This document shows positions 43,231-54,324 of a stretch of 64,000 bases of DNA, one piece after another. Location: positions 118,404 to 182,403 of the forward strand of contig JAQWRY010000032.1 of NCBI GenBank assembly GCA_029243485.1. The letters are read 5' to 3'. Numbering within the stretch: position 1 is the first letter of the stretch; each line of letters begins with the position of its first letter. The stretch is from Candidatus Binatia bacterium (GTDB taxonomy: Bacteria; Desulfobacterota; Binatia; UBA12015). A program made the position numbers and the translations under genes. The notes under the pieces were generated by a model. The model made no database searches. It saw nothing but the letters and a program-made list of their open reading frames with translations, and was not told the origin of the DNA.

Positions 43231-43817
43231 TCCTCATGATCGATAACTACGACTCGTTCACCTACAACCTCGTTCAGTATCTGCGGGAGCTGGGTGCAGA
43301 GGTCGAGGTCCATCGCAATGACGCGATCACCCTCGAAGAGATCGACAAGAAGGTGCCGGCGGGGATCGTGCTCTCCCCGGGGCCGTGCACGCCGGCGAAG
43401 GCGGGCGTGTCTGTGTCGGTGGTGAAGGAGTTCGCTCCGCGGATTCCCATGCTCGGGGTTTGTCTGGGGCACCAGTCGATTGGAGCGGCTCTGGGCGGCG
43501 ACATCATCCGGGCGTCGCGCATCATGCACGGCAAGGTCTCGAACATTCACCACGAGGGAGTCGGCGTGTTTCAGGGTTTGTCCGCACCCTTTGAGGCGAC
43601 GCGGTACCACTCGCTGGTCATCGATCGTGAGACGTTGCCCGAGGAGCTCGAGGTCACGGCTTGGACCGAGGGCGAGGGCGACGAAGAAATCATGGGTATC
43701 CGGCACCGCGAGTGGCCGCTCGAGGGGGTGCAATTTCATCCCGAATCGATCCTGACGCTCGAGGGAAAGGCACTGCTCCAGAATTTTCTGGACCGGGTGC
43801 CGGGAGCGAGCACGTGA
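43227..43817 (+). CDS. trpG: Anthranilate synthase component II (glutamine amidotransferase)
   Basis: This 196-residue class I amidotransferase supplies ammonia to TrpE. It opens '[16 protein letters not shown]'; the nucleophile is in '[10 protein letters not shown]', and the His-Glu of the triad are in '[11 protein letters not shown]'. It could also serve PabB in folate synthesis, as in many bacteria with one copy. ATG 43227 was chosen over the longer upstream frame because it gives the family N-terminus. It overlaps trpE and trpD by four bases each. Confidence 0.95.
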   Translation: MILMIDNYDSFTYNLVQYLRELGAEVEVHRNDAITLEEIDKKVPAGIVLSPGPCTPAKAGVSVSVVKEFAPRIPMLGVCLGHQSIGAALGGDIIRASRIMHGKVSNIHHEGVGVFQGLSAPFEATRYHSLVIDRETLPEELEVTAWTEGEGDEEIMGIRHREWPLEGVQFHPESILTLEGKALLQNFLDRVPGAST

Positions 43818-44863
43818 GCGACGCGCTCCGGACGGCGTTGGCGCATCTCGTCGACCATGAAGAGGTCGATGCCGACGCGACCGCAGCGGCCGTGGACGTG
43901 ATCATGCGAGGCGCGGCCTCGCCCGCGCTGGTCGGAGCGTTCCTCGGCGCGATGGGTGCCCGAGGAGTGACCGTCGGACAGGTGGTCGGTGCCGCCCGGA
44001 CGATGCGCGCTCACGCGGACGCGGTGTCCACGGGTCGTTCCCCTCTGGTCGACAATTGCGGCACCGGGGGCGACGGCGGCAGCACGTTCAGCATCTCGAC
44101 GGGTGCGGCGCTCGTCTGCGCGGGAGCCGGGGCGGCGATGGCCAAGCACGGGAACCGAGCGGCCTCGGGAAAGTTCGGTGGGGCCGACGCGCTCGAGGCG
44201 TTGGGTGTGAACATCGAAGTATCGGCGGACGTGATGGGTCGCTGTCTCGACGAAGTTGGGATGGCGTTCCTATTCGCGCGGCGCCTCCATCCGGCGATGC
44301 GCTACGTCGCGCCCGTGCGCTCCGAATTGGGCATTCGCACGATCTTCAATCTCCTTGGGCCGCTCACGAATCCGGCGGGGGTACGTCGCCAGGTGATCGG
44401 CGTCGCGGCGCCGGAGGCTCTCCGCCTGATCGCAGGTGCTCTGGCCGAACTGGGTTGTGACCACGCGCTGGTGATTCACGGTCGCGACGGCCTGGATGAG
44501 GTGTCCCTCGAGGCGCCCGTCGATGTCATCGAAGTGCGAGACGGTGCGGTTGCCGAGTTCGTTATCGACGCCGAGGCCTTTGGGCTCGACGCGGCGCCGC
44601 GCGGAGCCGCTCGCGTCGACACTCTCGACGATTCCGTCCGCGTGTTGCGAGAGATTCTCGACGGTCAGGCGGGGCCGCGGGCCGACATCGTTCTTGCGAA
44701 CGCCGGCCTCACCCTCTACGTCGAGGGCCGCGCTCCGACCTTTGCCGAGGGCACCCGGATCGCGCGAGAGGCGGTGGAGTCCGGTGCGGCGCGAGATCTG
44801 TTGCGACGGCTGGTCGCGTTCACGAGCGCACCGCAGGGTGGCTCGGGGAATGCTACGGATTGA
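43814..44863 (+). CDS. trpD: Anthranilate phosphoribosyltransferase
   Basis: This 349-residue enzyme transfers phosphoribose from PRPP to anthranilate. '[20 protein letters not shown]' (about 78-97) is the PRPP loop, and '[20 protein letters not shown]' binds anthranilate; it varies from the more usual 'SSxxGSADVLE' pattern. '[20 protein letters not shown]' is conserved. GTG 43814 overlaps the trpG stop. trpD is separate from trpG, unlike the E. coli fusion. Confidence 0.95.
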   Translation: MSDALRTALAHLVDHEEVDADATAAAVDVIMRGAASPALVGAFLGAMGARGVTVGQVVGAARTMRAHADAVSTGRSPLVDNCGTGGDGGSTFSISTGAALVCAGAGAAMAKHGNRAASGKFGGADALEALGVNIEVSADVMGRCLDEVGMAFLFARRLHPAMRYVAPVRSELGIRTIFNLLGPLTNPAGVRRQVIGVAAPEALRLIAGALAELGCDHALVIHGRDGLDEVSLEAPVDVIEVRDGAVAEFVIDAEAFGLDAAPRGAARVDTLDDSVRVLREILDGQAGPRADIVLANAGLTLYVEGRAPTFAEGTRIAREAVESGAARDLLRRLVAFTSAPQGGSGNATD

Positions 44864-44865
44864 CC

Positions 44866-45675
44866 ATGGCCGACCGTCGTCCAGACGCGCCCGATATTCT
44901 CGCCAAGATCGCCGCGCACGAGCGGAGACGTTTGGCGGACGCTCGTGTTCGGGTCCCGGTGGCGGAGTTGCAGGCGGCGCCGGGCTACTCGACCGAGCGC
45001 CGGGGGTTCGCGAAGGCCCTCGCGGCCAAGCGTCCCGCGGTCATCTCCGAGTGCAAGCGGCGCTCCCCGTCCAAGGGCGTGTTGCGGGATCCGTATGATC
45101 CGGCCCCGATTGCCCGGGCCTACGTGGCCGCAGGTGCGGCAGCGATCTCGGTCCTGACGAACGAAGAGTTCTTCGGCGGCACGCTGGATGATCTGCGCGC
45201 GGTCCGCGAGGCCGTGGAGATCCCGGTTTTGCGCAAGGACTTCACGATCGACCCCTACCAGCTTCACGAAGCGCGTGCGGCGGGTGCGGACGCGGTGCTT
45301 CTCATCGCAGCGATCCTACCCCCCGACGTGCTTCTTGCGCTCTACACCGCCGGCCGCGAGTTGGGGCTTGATGTCCTGGTCGAGGTGCACGACGAGCAGG
45401 AACTCGAAGGGGCGTTGCGCTGTGACGCCGCCGTTCTGGGCGTGAACAACCGCGATCTGCGTACCTTTGAGACCGATCTTGCTACGACCGAGCGGCTCGT
45501 AGACCGCGTCCCCGCGGGCCGGTTACTGGTGGCGGAGAGCGGCATCCGCGACGGAGCCGACCTCGCGCGACTCCAGGGCTCGGGTGTCCAGGCATTCCTC
45601 GTCGGTGAGGCGTTCATGACCGCGGAAGACCCAGGCGCCGCCTTGGGCGAGATGCTTCGCGGTGCGACCACGTGA
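44866..45675 (+). CDS. trpC: Indole-3-glycerol phosphate synthase
   Basis: This 269-residue TIM-barrel enzyme makes indole-glycerol phosphate. 'PAVISECKRRSPSKGVLRD' holds the catalytic Glu and Lys pair, and 'VLRKDFTIDPYQLHEARAAG' the catalytic Lys of strand 3. 'EVHDEQELEGAL', 'GVNNRDLRTFETDL' and 'VAESGIRDGADLARL' complete the barrel signatures. ATG 44866 is preferred; a TTG at 44860 would overlap the trpD stop. It is not fused to trpF. Confidence 0.95.
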   Translation: MADRRPDAPDILAKIAAHERRRLADARVRVPVAELQAAPGYSTERRGFAKALAAKRPAVISECKRRSPSKGVLRDPYDPAPIARAYVAAGAAAISVLTNEEFFGGTLDDLRAVREAVEIPVLRKDFTIDPYQLHEARAAGADAVLLIAAILPPDVLLALYTAGRELGLDVLVEVHDEQELEGALRCDAAVLGVNNRDLRTFETDLATTERLVDRVPAGRLLVAESGIRDGADLARLQGSGVQAFLVGEAFMTAEDPGAALGEMLRGATT

Positions 45676-46286
45676 GCGTGCGCGTGAAGATCTGCGGCGT
45701 CACGCGACCCGCAGATGCCGAGGCAGCGGTCTCGCTTGGCGCCGACATGGTCGGGCTGAACTTCTACGAGAAGAGCAAGAGATACCTGGAGCGAAGTGCA
45801 GCGGTGGAAGTCGCGCGCGCGATACCCGATCCGGTCTGGCGTGTTGGGGTGTTCGTGAACGCCTCTCGGGACGAGATCGAAGAGTTGCGCGTCGCGGTCG
45901 GGTTGACGGCGATTCAGTTGCACGGTGACGAGCCGCCCGAGATGGCGGAGAACTGGCCGTGCCCGGTCATCCGCACCGTTTGGCTGCGCGGTCCGACCGA
46001 TGTCGATCGAGTTCTCGAGACACCGGCCACCGATTTCCTTCTCTGCGAAGGGCCGGCGGGTGGTGGTTACGGTGGCTCGGGCGAAACCTTCGACTGGAGC
46101 TGGGGGGAGGGCCTGCCGGCAGAGCGATTGTTCGTCGCGGGAGGCCTCGAGCCGACCAATGTAGCCGGAGCGATCCGGGCGCTACGGCCGTTCGCCGTCG
46201 ATGCAGCGAGCGGCGTCGAGTCGTCGCCTGGAATCAAGGACATCACGAAAATGCGGGAGCTGATTCACAATGCCAAAGCTGCCTGA
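45672..46286 (+). CDS. trpF: Phosphoribosylanthranilate isomerase with an altered catalytic loop
   Basis: This 204-residue TIM barrel carries out the Amadori step from phosphoribosylanthranilate to CdRP. '[20 protein letters not shown]' contains the catalytic Cys8, '[15 protein letters not shown]' and '[11 protein letters not shown]' follow, and '[14 protein letters not shown]' binds phosphate. The segment that normally reads 'LLD...GGTG' is '[20 protein letters not shown]' (122-141). It has Cys125-Glu126 where a catalytic Asp is usual, and a slightly longer loop. Function is still likely, since the operon is intact. GTG 45672 overlaps trpC; the end overlaps trpB by 17 bases. Confidence 0.93.
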   Translation: MSVRVKICGVTRPADAEAAVSLGADMVGLNFYEKSKRYLERSAAVEVARAIPDPVWRVGVFVNASRDEIEELRVAVGLTAIQLHGDEPPEMAENWPCPVIRTVWLRGPTDVDRVLETPATDFLLCEGPAGGGYGGSGETFDWSWGEGLPAERLFVAGGLEPTNVAGAIRALRPFAVDAASGVESSPGIKDITKMRELIHNAKAA

Positions 46287-47478
46287 TCGGGGAGGACACT
46301 TCGGGGAGTTCGGAGGGCGTTGGGTCAGCGAGACCCTGATGCCCGCCCTGCTCGAGCTCGAAGAGTCCTACGCCAAGATCCGACGAGACCCGGAGTTCAA
46401 GAAGGAGCTACGTGAGCTTCTTACGGAGTACGTTGGGCGCCCGACGCCGCTCACGCACGCCAAGCGTCTCTCCGACGAGCTCGGTGGCGCGCAGATCTAT
46501 CTGAAGCGCGAAGATCTCTGTCACACCGGCGCGCACAAGATCAACAACACCATCGGCCAGGTGTTGATTGCGAGGCGGATGGGCAAGACCCGGATCATAG
46601 CCGAGACCGGTGCGGGGCAGCACGGGGTCGCGGCGGCTACCGCAGCGGCGTACTTCGGCCTCCCATGCGAAGTCTTCATGGGAGTCGAAGACGTGAAACG
46701 GCAGTCGCTGAACGTGTTCCGTATGAAACTGCTGGGTGCGTCGGTGCGTGAGGTGACCAGCGGGAGTCGCACGCTCAAGGATGCGATGAACGAGGCGCTT
46801 CGCGATTGGATCACCAACGTCGAGGATACGTATTACATGATCGGTTCGGCCGCGGGGCCGCACCCGTACCCGATGCTCGTTCGTGAATTGCAGAGCGTCA
46901 TCGGCCAGGAGGCACGCAAGCAGATCCTCGCCAAGACGGAACGGCTGCCGGACGTTCTGATCGCCTGTGTCGGCGGCGGATCGAACGCGATCGGTCTGTT
47001 CTACCCGTTCCTCGCCGACACCGGCGTTCGCGCCATCGGCGTGGAAGCGGCGGGCCTCGGAGTCGACTCCGGCCGGCACGCGGCGACACTCACCGCAGGG
47101 AAGCCCGGCGTCTTGCACGGCGCGCGGTCCTACCTCTTGCAGGATGAGCTCGGCCAGGTGCAGGAAGCCCACTCGGTCTCGGCGGGGCTCGATTACCCCG
47201 GCGTCGGGCCCGAGCACTCCTACCTTCGTGAGCACGGTCTCGCGACGTACGTTACGGCAACCGACGATGAAGCGCTCGACGCTCTGGAGAAGGTCGCGCG
47301 GACCGAGGGCATCATTGCTGCCCTGGAGACCGCACATGCGCTGGCCCACACGATTCGCCTGGCGCCGACTCTGGGACGCGACAAGACGATCGTCGTGAGT
47401 CTCTCCGGCCGTGGTGACAAGGACATGGGGACTATCTCGGACTTGCGTGGTGAGAAGATCTCGGAGCCGGCCTCGTGA
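46270..47478 (+). CDS. trpB: Tryptophan synthase beta chain
   Basis: This 402-residue PLP enzyme condenses indole and serine. The PLP lysine is Lys90 in '[19 protein letters not shown]', the catalytic Glu is in '[20 protein letters not shown]', and '[12 protein letters not shown]' binds the PLP phosphate. It opens '[20 protein letters not shown]', the TrpB1 type that pairs with TrpA through an indole tunnel. ATG 46270 lies inside the end of trpF. Confidence 0.97.
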   Translation: MPKLPDRGGHFGEFGGRWVSETLMPALLELEESYAKIRRDPEFKKELRELLTEYVGRPTPLTHAKRLSDELGGAQIYLKREDLCHTGAHKINNTIGQVLIARRMGKTRIIAETGAGQHGVAAATAAAYFGLPCEVFMGVEDVKRQSLNVFRMKLLGASVREVTSGSRTLKDAMNEALRDWITNVEDTYYMIGSAAGPHPYPMLVRELQSVIGQEARKQILAKTERLPDVLIACVGGGSNAIGLFYPFLADTGVRAIGVEAAGLGVDSGRHAATLTAGKPGVLHGARSYLLQDELGQVQEAHSVSAGLDYPGVGPEHSYLREHGLATYVTATDDEALDALEKVARTEGIIAALETAHALAHTIRLAPTLGRDKTIVVSLSGRGDKDMGTISDLRGEKISEPAS

Positions 47479-48293
47479 GTACTCGTACGAACCGACGGCT
47501 CGCCGCGACCTTCCAGAAACTGAAGAAGCGCGACGAAGCGGCCTTCATTCCGTTCCTCATGGCTGGCGACGGGGGCCTCGACACCACGGATCGGCTCCTC
47601 GATGCGGTCGTCGAGTCGGGCGCCGATGTGATCGAGCTCGGCGTGCCCTTCTCGGATCCGATGGCGGACGGTCCGGCGCTCCAGCGAGCGGCGGAACGCG
47701 CCTTGGCCGCCGGTACGACCCTGCCCGGCATTCTCGACCTCGTCGTTCGATTCCGCCGGCGCTCAGACGTTCCGATCGTCTTGTTCGGGTACGCGAACCC
47801 CTTCCTGTCCTTTGGGCCGCAGCAACTCGCGAAGGCGGCCGCGACCGCGGGGGTGGACGGTCTCCTCTGCGTGGACATGCCTCCCGACGAAGCGGATGTG
47901 CTGAGGCTTCCCTTGCGCGAGCAGAGCGTCGACATGATCTTCCTGCTTGCGCCGACGAGCACCCCGGCGCGGATCCAGCGCGTCCTTCGTGGGGCAGCGG
48001 GCTTCGTATACTTCGTTTCGGTCGCAGGGGTCACCGGCGTCAAAGCCGCTAACACCGAGGCGATCGCCGGGCTGGTCGGAGAGATCCGCGGTCAGGCGAA
48101 GCTGCCGGTCGGCGTCGGATTCGGCATCACGAAGCCGGAGCAGGCGCGCGACGTTGCCGCGATTGCCGACGCCGTCGTCGTCGGGACCGAGCTCACGCGC
48201 TTGGTAGAGGGAGCGGCCAACACGGCCGAGGCGGTCGAAAAGGTGGGTGCCCTCACGCGTGAGATGAAACAGGCGACACGCCGAGCCCGGTGA
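47475..48293 (+). CDS. trpA: Tryptophan synthase alpha chain
   Basis: This 272-residue protein cleaves indole-glycerol phosphate. The catalytic Glu54 and Asp65 are in '[20 protein letters not shown]' (51-70), and '[18 protein letters not shown]' and '[18 protein letters not shown]' form the phosphate site. GTG 47475 overlaps the trpB stop and its own stop overlaps folC (GTGA both times). It ends a complete, colinear trpEGDCFBA set. Confidence 0.96.
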   Translation: MSTRTNRRLAATFQKLKKRDEAAFIPFLMAGDGGLDTTDRLLDAVVESGADVIELGVPFSDPMADGPALQRAAERALAAGTTLPGILDLVVRFRRRSDVPIVLFGYANPFLSFGPQQLAKAAATAGVDGLLCVDMPPDEADVLRLPLREQSVDMIFLLAPTSTPARIQRVLRGAAGFVYFVSVAGVTGVKAANTEAIAGLVGEIRGQAKLPVGVGFGITKPEQARDVAAIADAVVVGTELTRLVEGAANTAEAVEKVGALTREMKQATRRAR

Positions 48294-49555
48294 CGTACTC
48301 CGAGACCATCGAGTATCTCTATGGCCTCGAGGCGTCTCGTGGTTGGGATCTGAAGCTCGAACGCGTGCGCGCAGCGCTTGATGCGTTGGGTCGTCCGCAG
48401 AGCGCATTCCCGTCGCTGTTGATCGCAGGAACGAACGGGAAGGGGACGACCGCTGCCTTGGTCCATAGTGCTCTGGTGGCAGCTGGGCACCGCGTGGGTG
48501 TGTACACCTCACCGCATCTGGTCCGCTTTACCGAGCGGATCCGGGTGGGCCACACTGAAATCGATGAGGACGCCGTCGTGCTCGGCGTTGCGAAGATCCG
48601 CGCGTGCGCTTCGCCCGAGACCACGGGGCTGACGTTCTTTGAGATGGCGACCCTTCTTGCCTTTCTGACGTTCGCCGAGGCGGCCGTCGACGTCGCCGTG
48701 CTGGAGGTCGGGCTCGGTGGGCGCCTCGACGCGACCAACGTCGTGGAGCCGGTCGGTTCCGCCATTACGAGCATCGGGTTGGATCACCAGAACTACCTCG
48801 GCAGCACCCTCGGACAGATTGCACTGGAGAAGGCGGGCGTGATGCGCCCGGGCCGGCCGACCGTGCTTGGTGCGGGCCTGCCTGAGGAGGCGGCCGAGGC
48901 TCTTGCCGCGCGCGCCGCAGAGGTTGGCGTCGAACTCGTCTGCGCGTCGACGTACGTCGATGCCGTGCCGCCGGTCGGGATCGAAGGACGGCGCCTCCGG
49001 GACGACGGCGCGGTGGCGCTCGCCCTTCTCGATCTGCTGCAGGCGGCGCATCCGGACCTGGCGGTTGGCTCCGACGACCGGTGCCGCGGGTTCCGGGACG
49101 TTCGGTGGCCTGGCCGGCTCGAGGTGCTGCCGGGTGATCCACGCTTGATTCTCGACGGCGCGCACAACGCTGAGAGCATGCGCTCGCTCTGTGCCGAATT
49201 GCCTCGTTTGGCGGGCGGAGAGGCCCGTCTCGTGTTCGGCGCTCTTGCCGACAAGCCGTGGAAGGAGCTGGCAGAGATGCTCCGGCCGCACGTGCGGGAA
49301 GTCGCGGTGGTGCCCGTGCAACAGCCGCGGGGAGTCCCGCCCGAGCACCTCGCAGCCGCCTTCGCACCACATCACCCGACCCGCGTCGATTCGGCGCCCA
49401 GTGTGGCGATCGAGCGTTTCGCCCGAGAAGATGCCACGGTGCCGATCGTGGCGACGGGATCACTCTTTCTGGTCGGGGAAGTTTATGCCGGACTTCTCGT
49501 GAAGTCCGGACGCAGGAGCGTATACGATCCGATCGTGACGGAGGCGCGCGCGTGA
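48290..49555 (+). CDS. folC: Folylpolyglutamate / dihydrofolate synthase
   Basis: This 421-residue Mur-ligase-like enzyme adds glutamate to folates and may also make dihydrofolate. The P-loop is 'LLIAGTNGKGTTAALVHSAL' (near 44-63), the folate site 'VGVYTSPHLVRFTERIRV', the metal/ATP region 'LEVGLGGRLDATNVVEPVGS', and the C-domain 'WPGRLEVLPGDPRLILDGAH'. GTG 48290 overlaps trpA. accD, often found between trpA and folC, is absent here. The stop overlaps lptD. Confidence 0.94.
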   Translation: MTYSETIEYLYGLEASRGWDLKLERVRAALDALGRPQSAFPSLLIAGTNGKGTTAALVHSALVAAGHRVGVYTSPHLVRFTERIRVGHTEIDEDAVVLGVAKIRACASPETTGLTFFEMATLLAFLTFAEAAVDVAVLEVGLGGRLDATNVVEPVGSAITSIGLDHQNYLGSTLGQIALEKAGVMRPGRPTVLGAGLPEEAAEALAARAAEVGVELVCASTYVDAVPPVGIEGRRLRDDGAVALALLDLLQAAHPDLAVGSDDRCRGFRDVRWPGRLEVLPGDPRLILDGAHNAESMRSLCAELPRLAGGEARLVFGALADKPWKELAEMLRPHVREVAVVPVQQPRGVPPEHLAAAFAPHHPTRVDSAPSVAIERFAREDATVPIVATGSLFLVGEVYAGLLVKSGRRSVYDPIVTEARA

Positions 49556-51978
49556 TCGTTCGTCACACAGCGCGACTGCTCTGCGCCCTCCTGGTTCTGT
49601 CGGCTCTGGTTCGCGCAGCGACAGCGCAGCCCACGGTTCAGATGGGTCGTGGGCTCGGGTCCGAGGAAGTTACGATCGACGCCGACAGCATCACGTACGA
49701 CCAGGACGGTTCTCAGCTCCGGGCGGAAGGTGATGTCGTCATCAGCAGCGGCTGGAGCGTGCTCGCCGCAGACCGCATTTCGGTTCGTCGCGCGACGGGC
49801 GAGGCCGAGGCGGTCGGCGACGTGCTTCTCGAGGACCCCGAGGCGCGCGTTCGGGCAGAGCGCGCTTGGGTCGAGCTCGACGACGAGACCGGTTATCTCG
49901 TGAACGGCGAAGTTCATCTCCGCCGGTCGCGCTTCCTGATGTCCGGCGAGCGGCTCGAGAAGGGTCTGGGACAGAGCTACCGCATCTGGAACGGCGAGCT
50001 CACGACCTGTTTGTGCGACGAAGGCGCGCCGGACTGGAGCATCGAGGGCGATCAGCTCGAGCTCGGCCTCGGCGGTTGGGGCGAGGTTCGCGGTGGCACG
50101 TTCAAGGTGAAGGACATCCCGATCCTTTACCTTCCGTACGGGTTGTTTCCGGTGCGCCGCGAGCGGCAGAGCGGCTTCCTCTTCCCGCGCTTCGGGATTT
50201 CCAGCAGCCGCGGCTTCCAGTACGTGCAGCCCTTCTATTGGGCGATCGACAAGAGCAGTGACGCGACGATTTCGCTCGACGTCGAGACCAAGGCGCGAAT
50301 CGGTCTCCTGGCTGACTACCGTTACGTCATGTCGCCGACCGCGGGTGGCTTCCTCAGCGCGACCTACTTCAGTGAATTCAATCCGGAGCAGGAGGAGCGG
50401 GACGCCGTCGACATCGACGACATTCAGGACCCGTCCATTCCGAAGAACCGCTGGAGCATCATCGGCCATCATCAGCAGAGCGGGCCCCTCGGCAGTCGGA
50501 TCTACGCGCGGCCCTTCTACGTGAGCGACAACTTGTTCCTGCGGGACATGAACACGTTGTCGTACATCCCCGCGACGAATCTCTTCCTCACCACGATCCG
50601 CTACACGACATCGGACGTCGGCCTGGTGAAGGTGGGGCCGTGGGGTGAGTTCAAGGCAGACGCGAAATGGTTCCAGGCTCTGCGCACCAAACAGAGCCGA
50701 CAGCCGCAGCCGGTGCCTAACCTCACGTTGCGTCTGCGTGAGCGATTCTTCCAGCTCGTGACCGGGCGGTTGAACACTCAGGGCATCTACTACTACCGGG
50801 CGCCCCTTTCGTCCGGGCCCCGCCTCGACATCGCGCCCGAGGTGAGTGTGCCGTACCGCCTTGGGCAGTACGGGTTCGGGTCCGCCCGTCTGCAGTTGCG
50901 AGAGACGCTCTATTACCTCGTGAACAACAAGCTCCCCGTCGGCTTCGAGCAAGAGGACGGGACGCTCCGGACACGAGAAGTCGAGCGGTTCCAACATCGG
51001 GAGACCCTTCGGGCGCAGGTGAACTTCCGGTCTGAGGTGTCGCGCGTCTTCAGTTTCGAAGACAGCAAGATGCGGAAGCTGAAGCACACGATCGAGCCGT
51101 ACGTCAGCTACCTCTACGTCCCGTTCACGAATCAGGAAGATCTGCCGGTCTACGACTTCGTCGACCGCATCAACGCGCGAAACCTCATCACGTACGGATT
51201 CCTGAGTCGCTTCGTCGGCAAGTTCGGTGGCATGAAGCAGGAGTTCGCTCCTCCCGAGGAGGAGGGCGCGATCCCGTACGCCGAATCGCTGATAGGAGAT
51301 GATCCGTACGCCCAAGTGATGCCGCAGATGCTCGCGGGTGGTCGCGCGGGGCAGGTCCGGGAACTCGGCCGAATCTCAGTTCAGCAGAGCTACGCGATCT
51401 CTAACTCCACGACAGTGTCGGTCGACGATCCCAGGGTTCGGTCGAACTTCTCGGGCGTCGATTTGTTCGGGCGGATCACGCCGGTCGGCTGGGGCGGCAT
51501 AACGAGCCAGGCGGTGTACTCCGTTCTCGACAACAAGTTCGTGTTCGCGAACGTCGGAGCGAACATCTTCGATCCCCGACCGATCGAGGGTGAAGGGGAT
51601 CTCTTCCAGCCGCAGCTCCGGCCGGTGAACTCCGCGTCGGTTTTCTATCAGTTCAACACGAACGGCGCGGTCGAGAACCTCAACTTCGCCACGACGCTGC
51701 GACTCACCAATCACCTCGCCGTCTCGTATCTCGGTCGCTTCGATGGAGATTCGGGCCAGTTCCTCGAGAACTGGGCAGGGTTTCGAATCATCTCCGGGTG
51801 TGACTGTTGGGTGCTCGACGCGGCGCTCGTCGACCGTGCGAACCCCGATGAGATCGAGTTCCGGTTCCGGTTCTCACTCATCGGCCTCGGGACGTTCGGG
51901 CAGTCGCCGTTCGCCGAGTTCAACAACGCGTTCCCGACTCCGACCTCGGAAGGCCCGGACTTCGGAGCCAGCTATTGA
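49552..51978 (+). CDS. lptD: LPS-assembly outer-membrane protein LptD (OstA/Imp)
   Basis: This 808-residue protein inserts LPS into the outer leaflet with LptE. A signal peptide (about 1-25, cleavage near 'ATA-QPT') precedes an OstA jellyroll domain with 'VTIDADSITYDQDGSQLRAE' (40-59) and 'KVKDIPILYLPYGLFPVRRE'. A long beta-barrel follows. Mature cysteines occur only as two Cys-x-Cys pairs (Cys153/155 and Cys750/752), matching the inter-domain disulfide positions of E. coli LptD. GTG 49552 overlaps the folC stop; the open frame continues upstream but without a signal peptide. The overlap with the next gene suggests coupled translation. Confidence 0.93.
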   Translation: MIVRHTARLLCALLVLSALVRAATAQPTVQMGRGLGSEEVTIDADSITYDQDGSQLRAEGDVVISSGWSVLAADRISVRRATGEAEAVGDVLLEDPEARVRAERAWVELDDETGYLVNGEVHLRRSRFLMSGERLEKGLGQSYRIWNGELTTCLCDEGAPDWSIEGDQLELGLGGWGEVRGGTFKVKDIPILYLPYGLFPVRRERQSGFLFPRFGISSSRGFQYVQPFYWAIDKSSDATISLDVETKARIGLLADYRYVMSPTAGGFLSATYFSEFNPEQEERDAVDIDDIQDPSIPKNRWSIIGHHQQSGPLGSRIYARPFYVSDNLFLRDMNTLSYIPATNLFLTTIRYTTSDVGLVKVGPWGEFKADAKWFQALRTKQSRQPQPVPNLTLRLRERFFQLVTGRLNTQGIYYYRAPLSSGPRLDIAPEVSVPYRLGQYGFGSARLQLRETLYYLVNNKLPVGFEQEDGTLRTREVERFQHRETLRAQVNFRSEVSRVFSFEDSKMRKLKHTIEPYVSYLYVPFTNQEDLPVYDFVDRINARNLITYGFLSRFVGKFGGMKQEFAPPEEEGAIPYAESLIGDDPYAQVMPQMLAGGRAGQVRELGRISVQQSYAISNSTTVSVDDPRVRSNFSGVDLFGRITPVGWGGITSQAVYSVLDNKFVFANVGANIFDPRPIEGEGDLFQPQLRPVNSASVFYQFNTNGAVENLNFATTLRLTNHLAVSYLGRFDGDSGQFLENWAGFRIISGCDCWVLDAALVDRANPDEIEFRFRFSLIGLGTFGQSPFAEFNNAFPTPTSEGPDFGASY

Positions 51979-52909
51979 GCGATGCGACGGCACCGGTGCT
52001 CTCGGTCGTGATCCCGGCCTATCGCGCCGCGGGGACGATTGGAGACTGCCTCGCGTCGCTGTGCGTACAGTGGGAGCCGCCGCCCTTTGAAGTGGTGGTC
52101 GTGGACAGCTCTCCAGACGATGCGACCGAGCGGATCGCCCGCCCGTTTACGCGAGAGGTAGGGGGGCGTCTCGATCTGCGCGTGATCCGCCGCGAGACGC
52201 AGACGCATCCCGGGACGGCGCGTAATCTCGGCGTCGACAGCGCCCGAGCTTCGAGGCTGCTGTTTCTCGATGCCGATTGTGTGGCGTTTCCCGACTTACT
52301 GGCGCGCGCCGTCGTGGCGCTGGACGCGGGGGCGGCCGCCGTCGGCTCGGCGATCTTCCTACCGGAGCACGTGGCCGCGTCGGCGCGGATCCGCCATCTT
52401 CTCGAGTTCAAGGAATCCCTCCCCGGAGTGCCTGAACGCGCGACGTGGCAGATCCCATCCGCCTGCGTGGCCTTCGATCGCGCGGTCTTTGAGCGCTACG
52501 GCGGATTCCCGGATGCGCGGGCGTCCGAGGATTGGCTCCTGAACTGGACGCTCTGGCAGGCCGGCGAGACGATGATCTTCGATCCGCGGATGCGTATCCG
52601 CCACCGGACGCCGGCGGGATGGGTGGCTCTGCTGCGCTACGCACGTCTGCTCGGGTTCGCCTCGGGGCGGGCCCGTCTTCGAGGCGGGCTGCCCGGTCAG
52701 TGGGTCGTCGAGCGGCCGTGGCTGGCTGCGGCGCTGCCGTTTGGCCGAACGGCCCGCGCCCTGTGGTGGTGCGCTCGCTACGCACCTTCCCAGTTCCTGT
52801 TCCTGCTGCTTGCGTGGCCGGCGTATTTCGCCGTCGCGGTGGTCTGGGCGCGAGCCTTTGCCGAGGGTGTCCAGCCGAGTCCGAAGGAGGCATCCTCGTA
52901 TGAAGCGAC

Positions 52910-52913
<4 letters not shown>
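51975..52913 (+). CDS. Family 2 glycosyltransferase with a C-terminal membrane segment
   Basis: This 312-residue GT-A enzyme opens 'VLSVVIPAYRAAGTIGDCLA'. It has the nucleotide-sugar 'VVVVDSSPDD' strand, the metal-binding 'LLFLDADCVAFPD' (DxD-like) and a catalytic-base segment 'ARASEDWLLNWTLW'. One C-terminal hydrophobic helix ('FLFLLLAWPAYFAVAVVWAR', about 275-294) suggests membrane association. The only start giving this N-terminus is TTG 51975, overlapping the lptD stop. Substrate is unknown; GDP-deoxymannose genes next door suggest a rhamnose-type or mannose-derived sugar. Confidence 0.85.
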
Positions 52914-54311
<1,398 letters not shown>

Positions 54312-54324
54312 GTTCTTTCAGCTC

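Noticed and set aside
43661..43813. A longer N-terminus for trpD starting inside trpG
   Set aside because: The extra 51 residues do not resemble TrpD, and the GTGA overlap with trpG gives the normal start.
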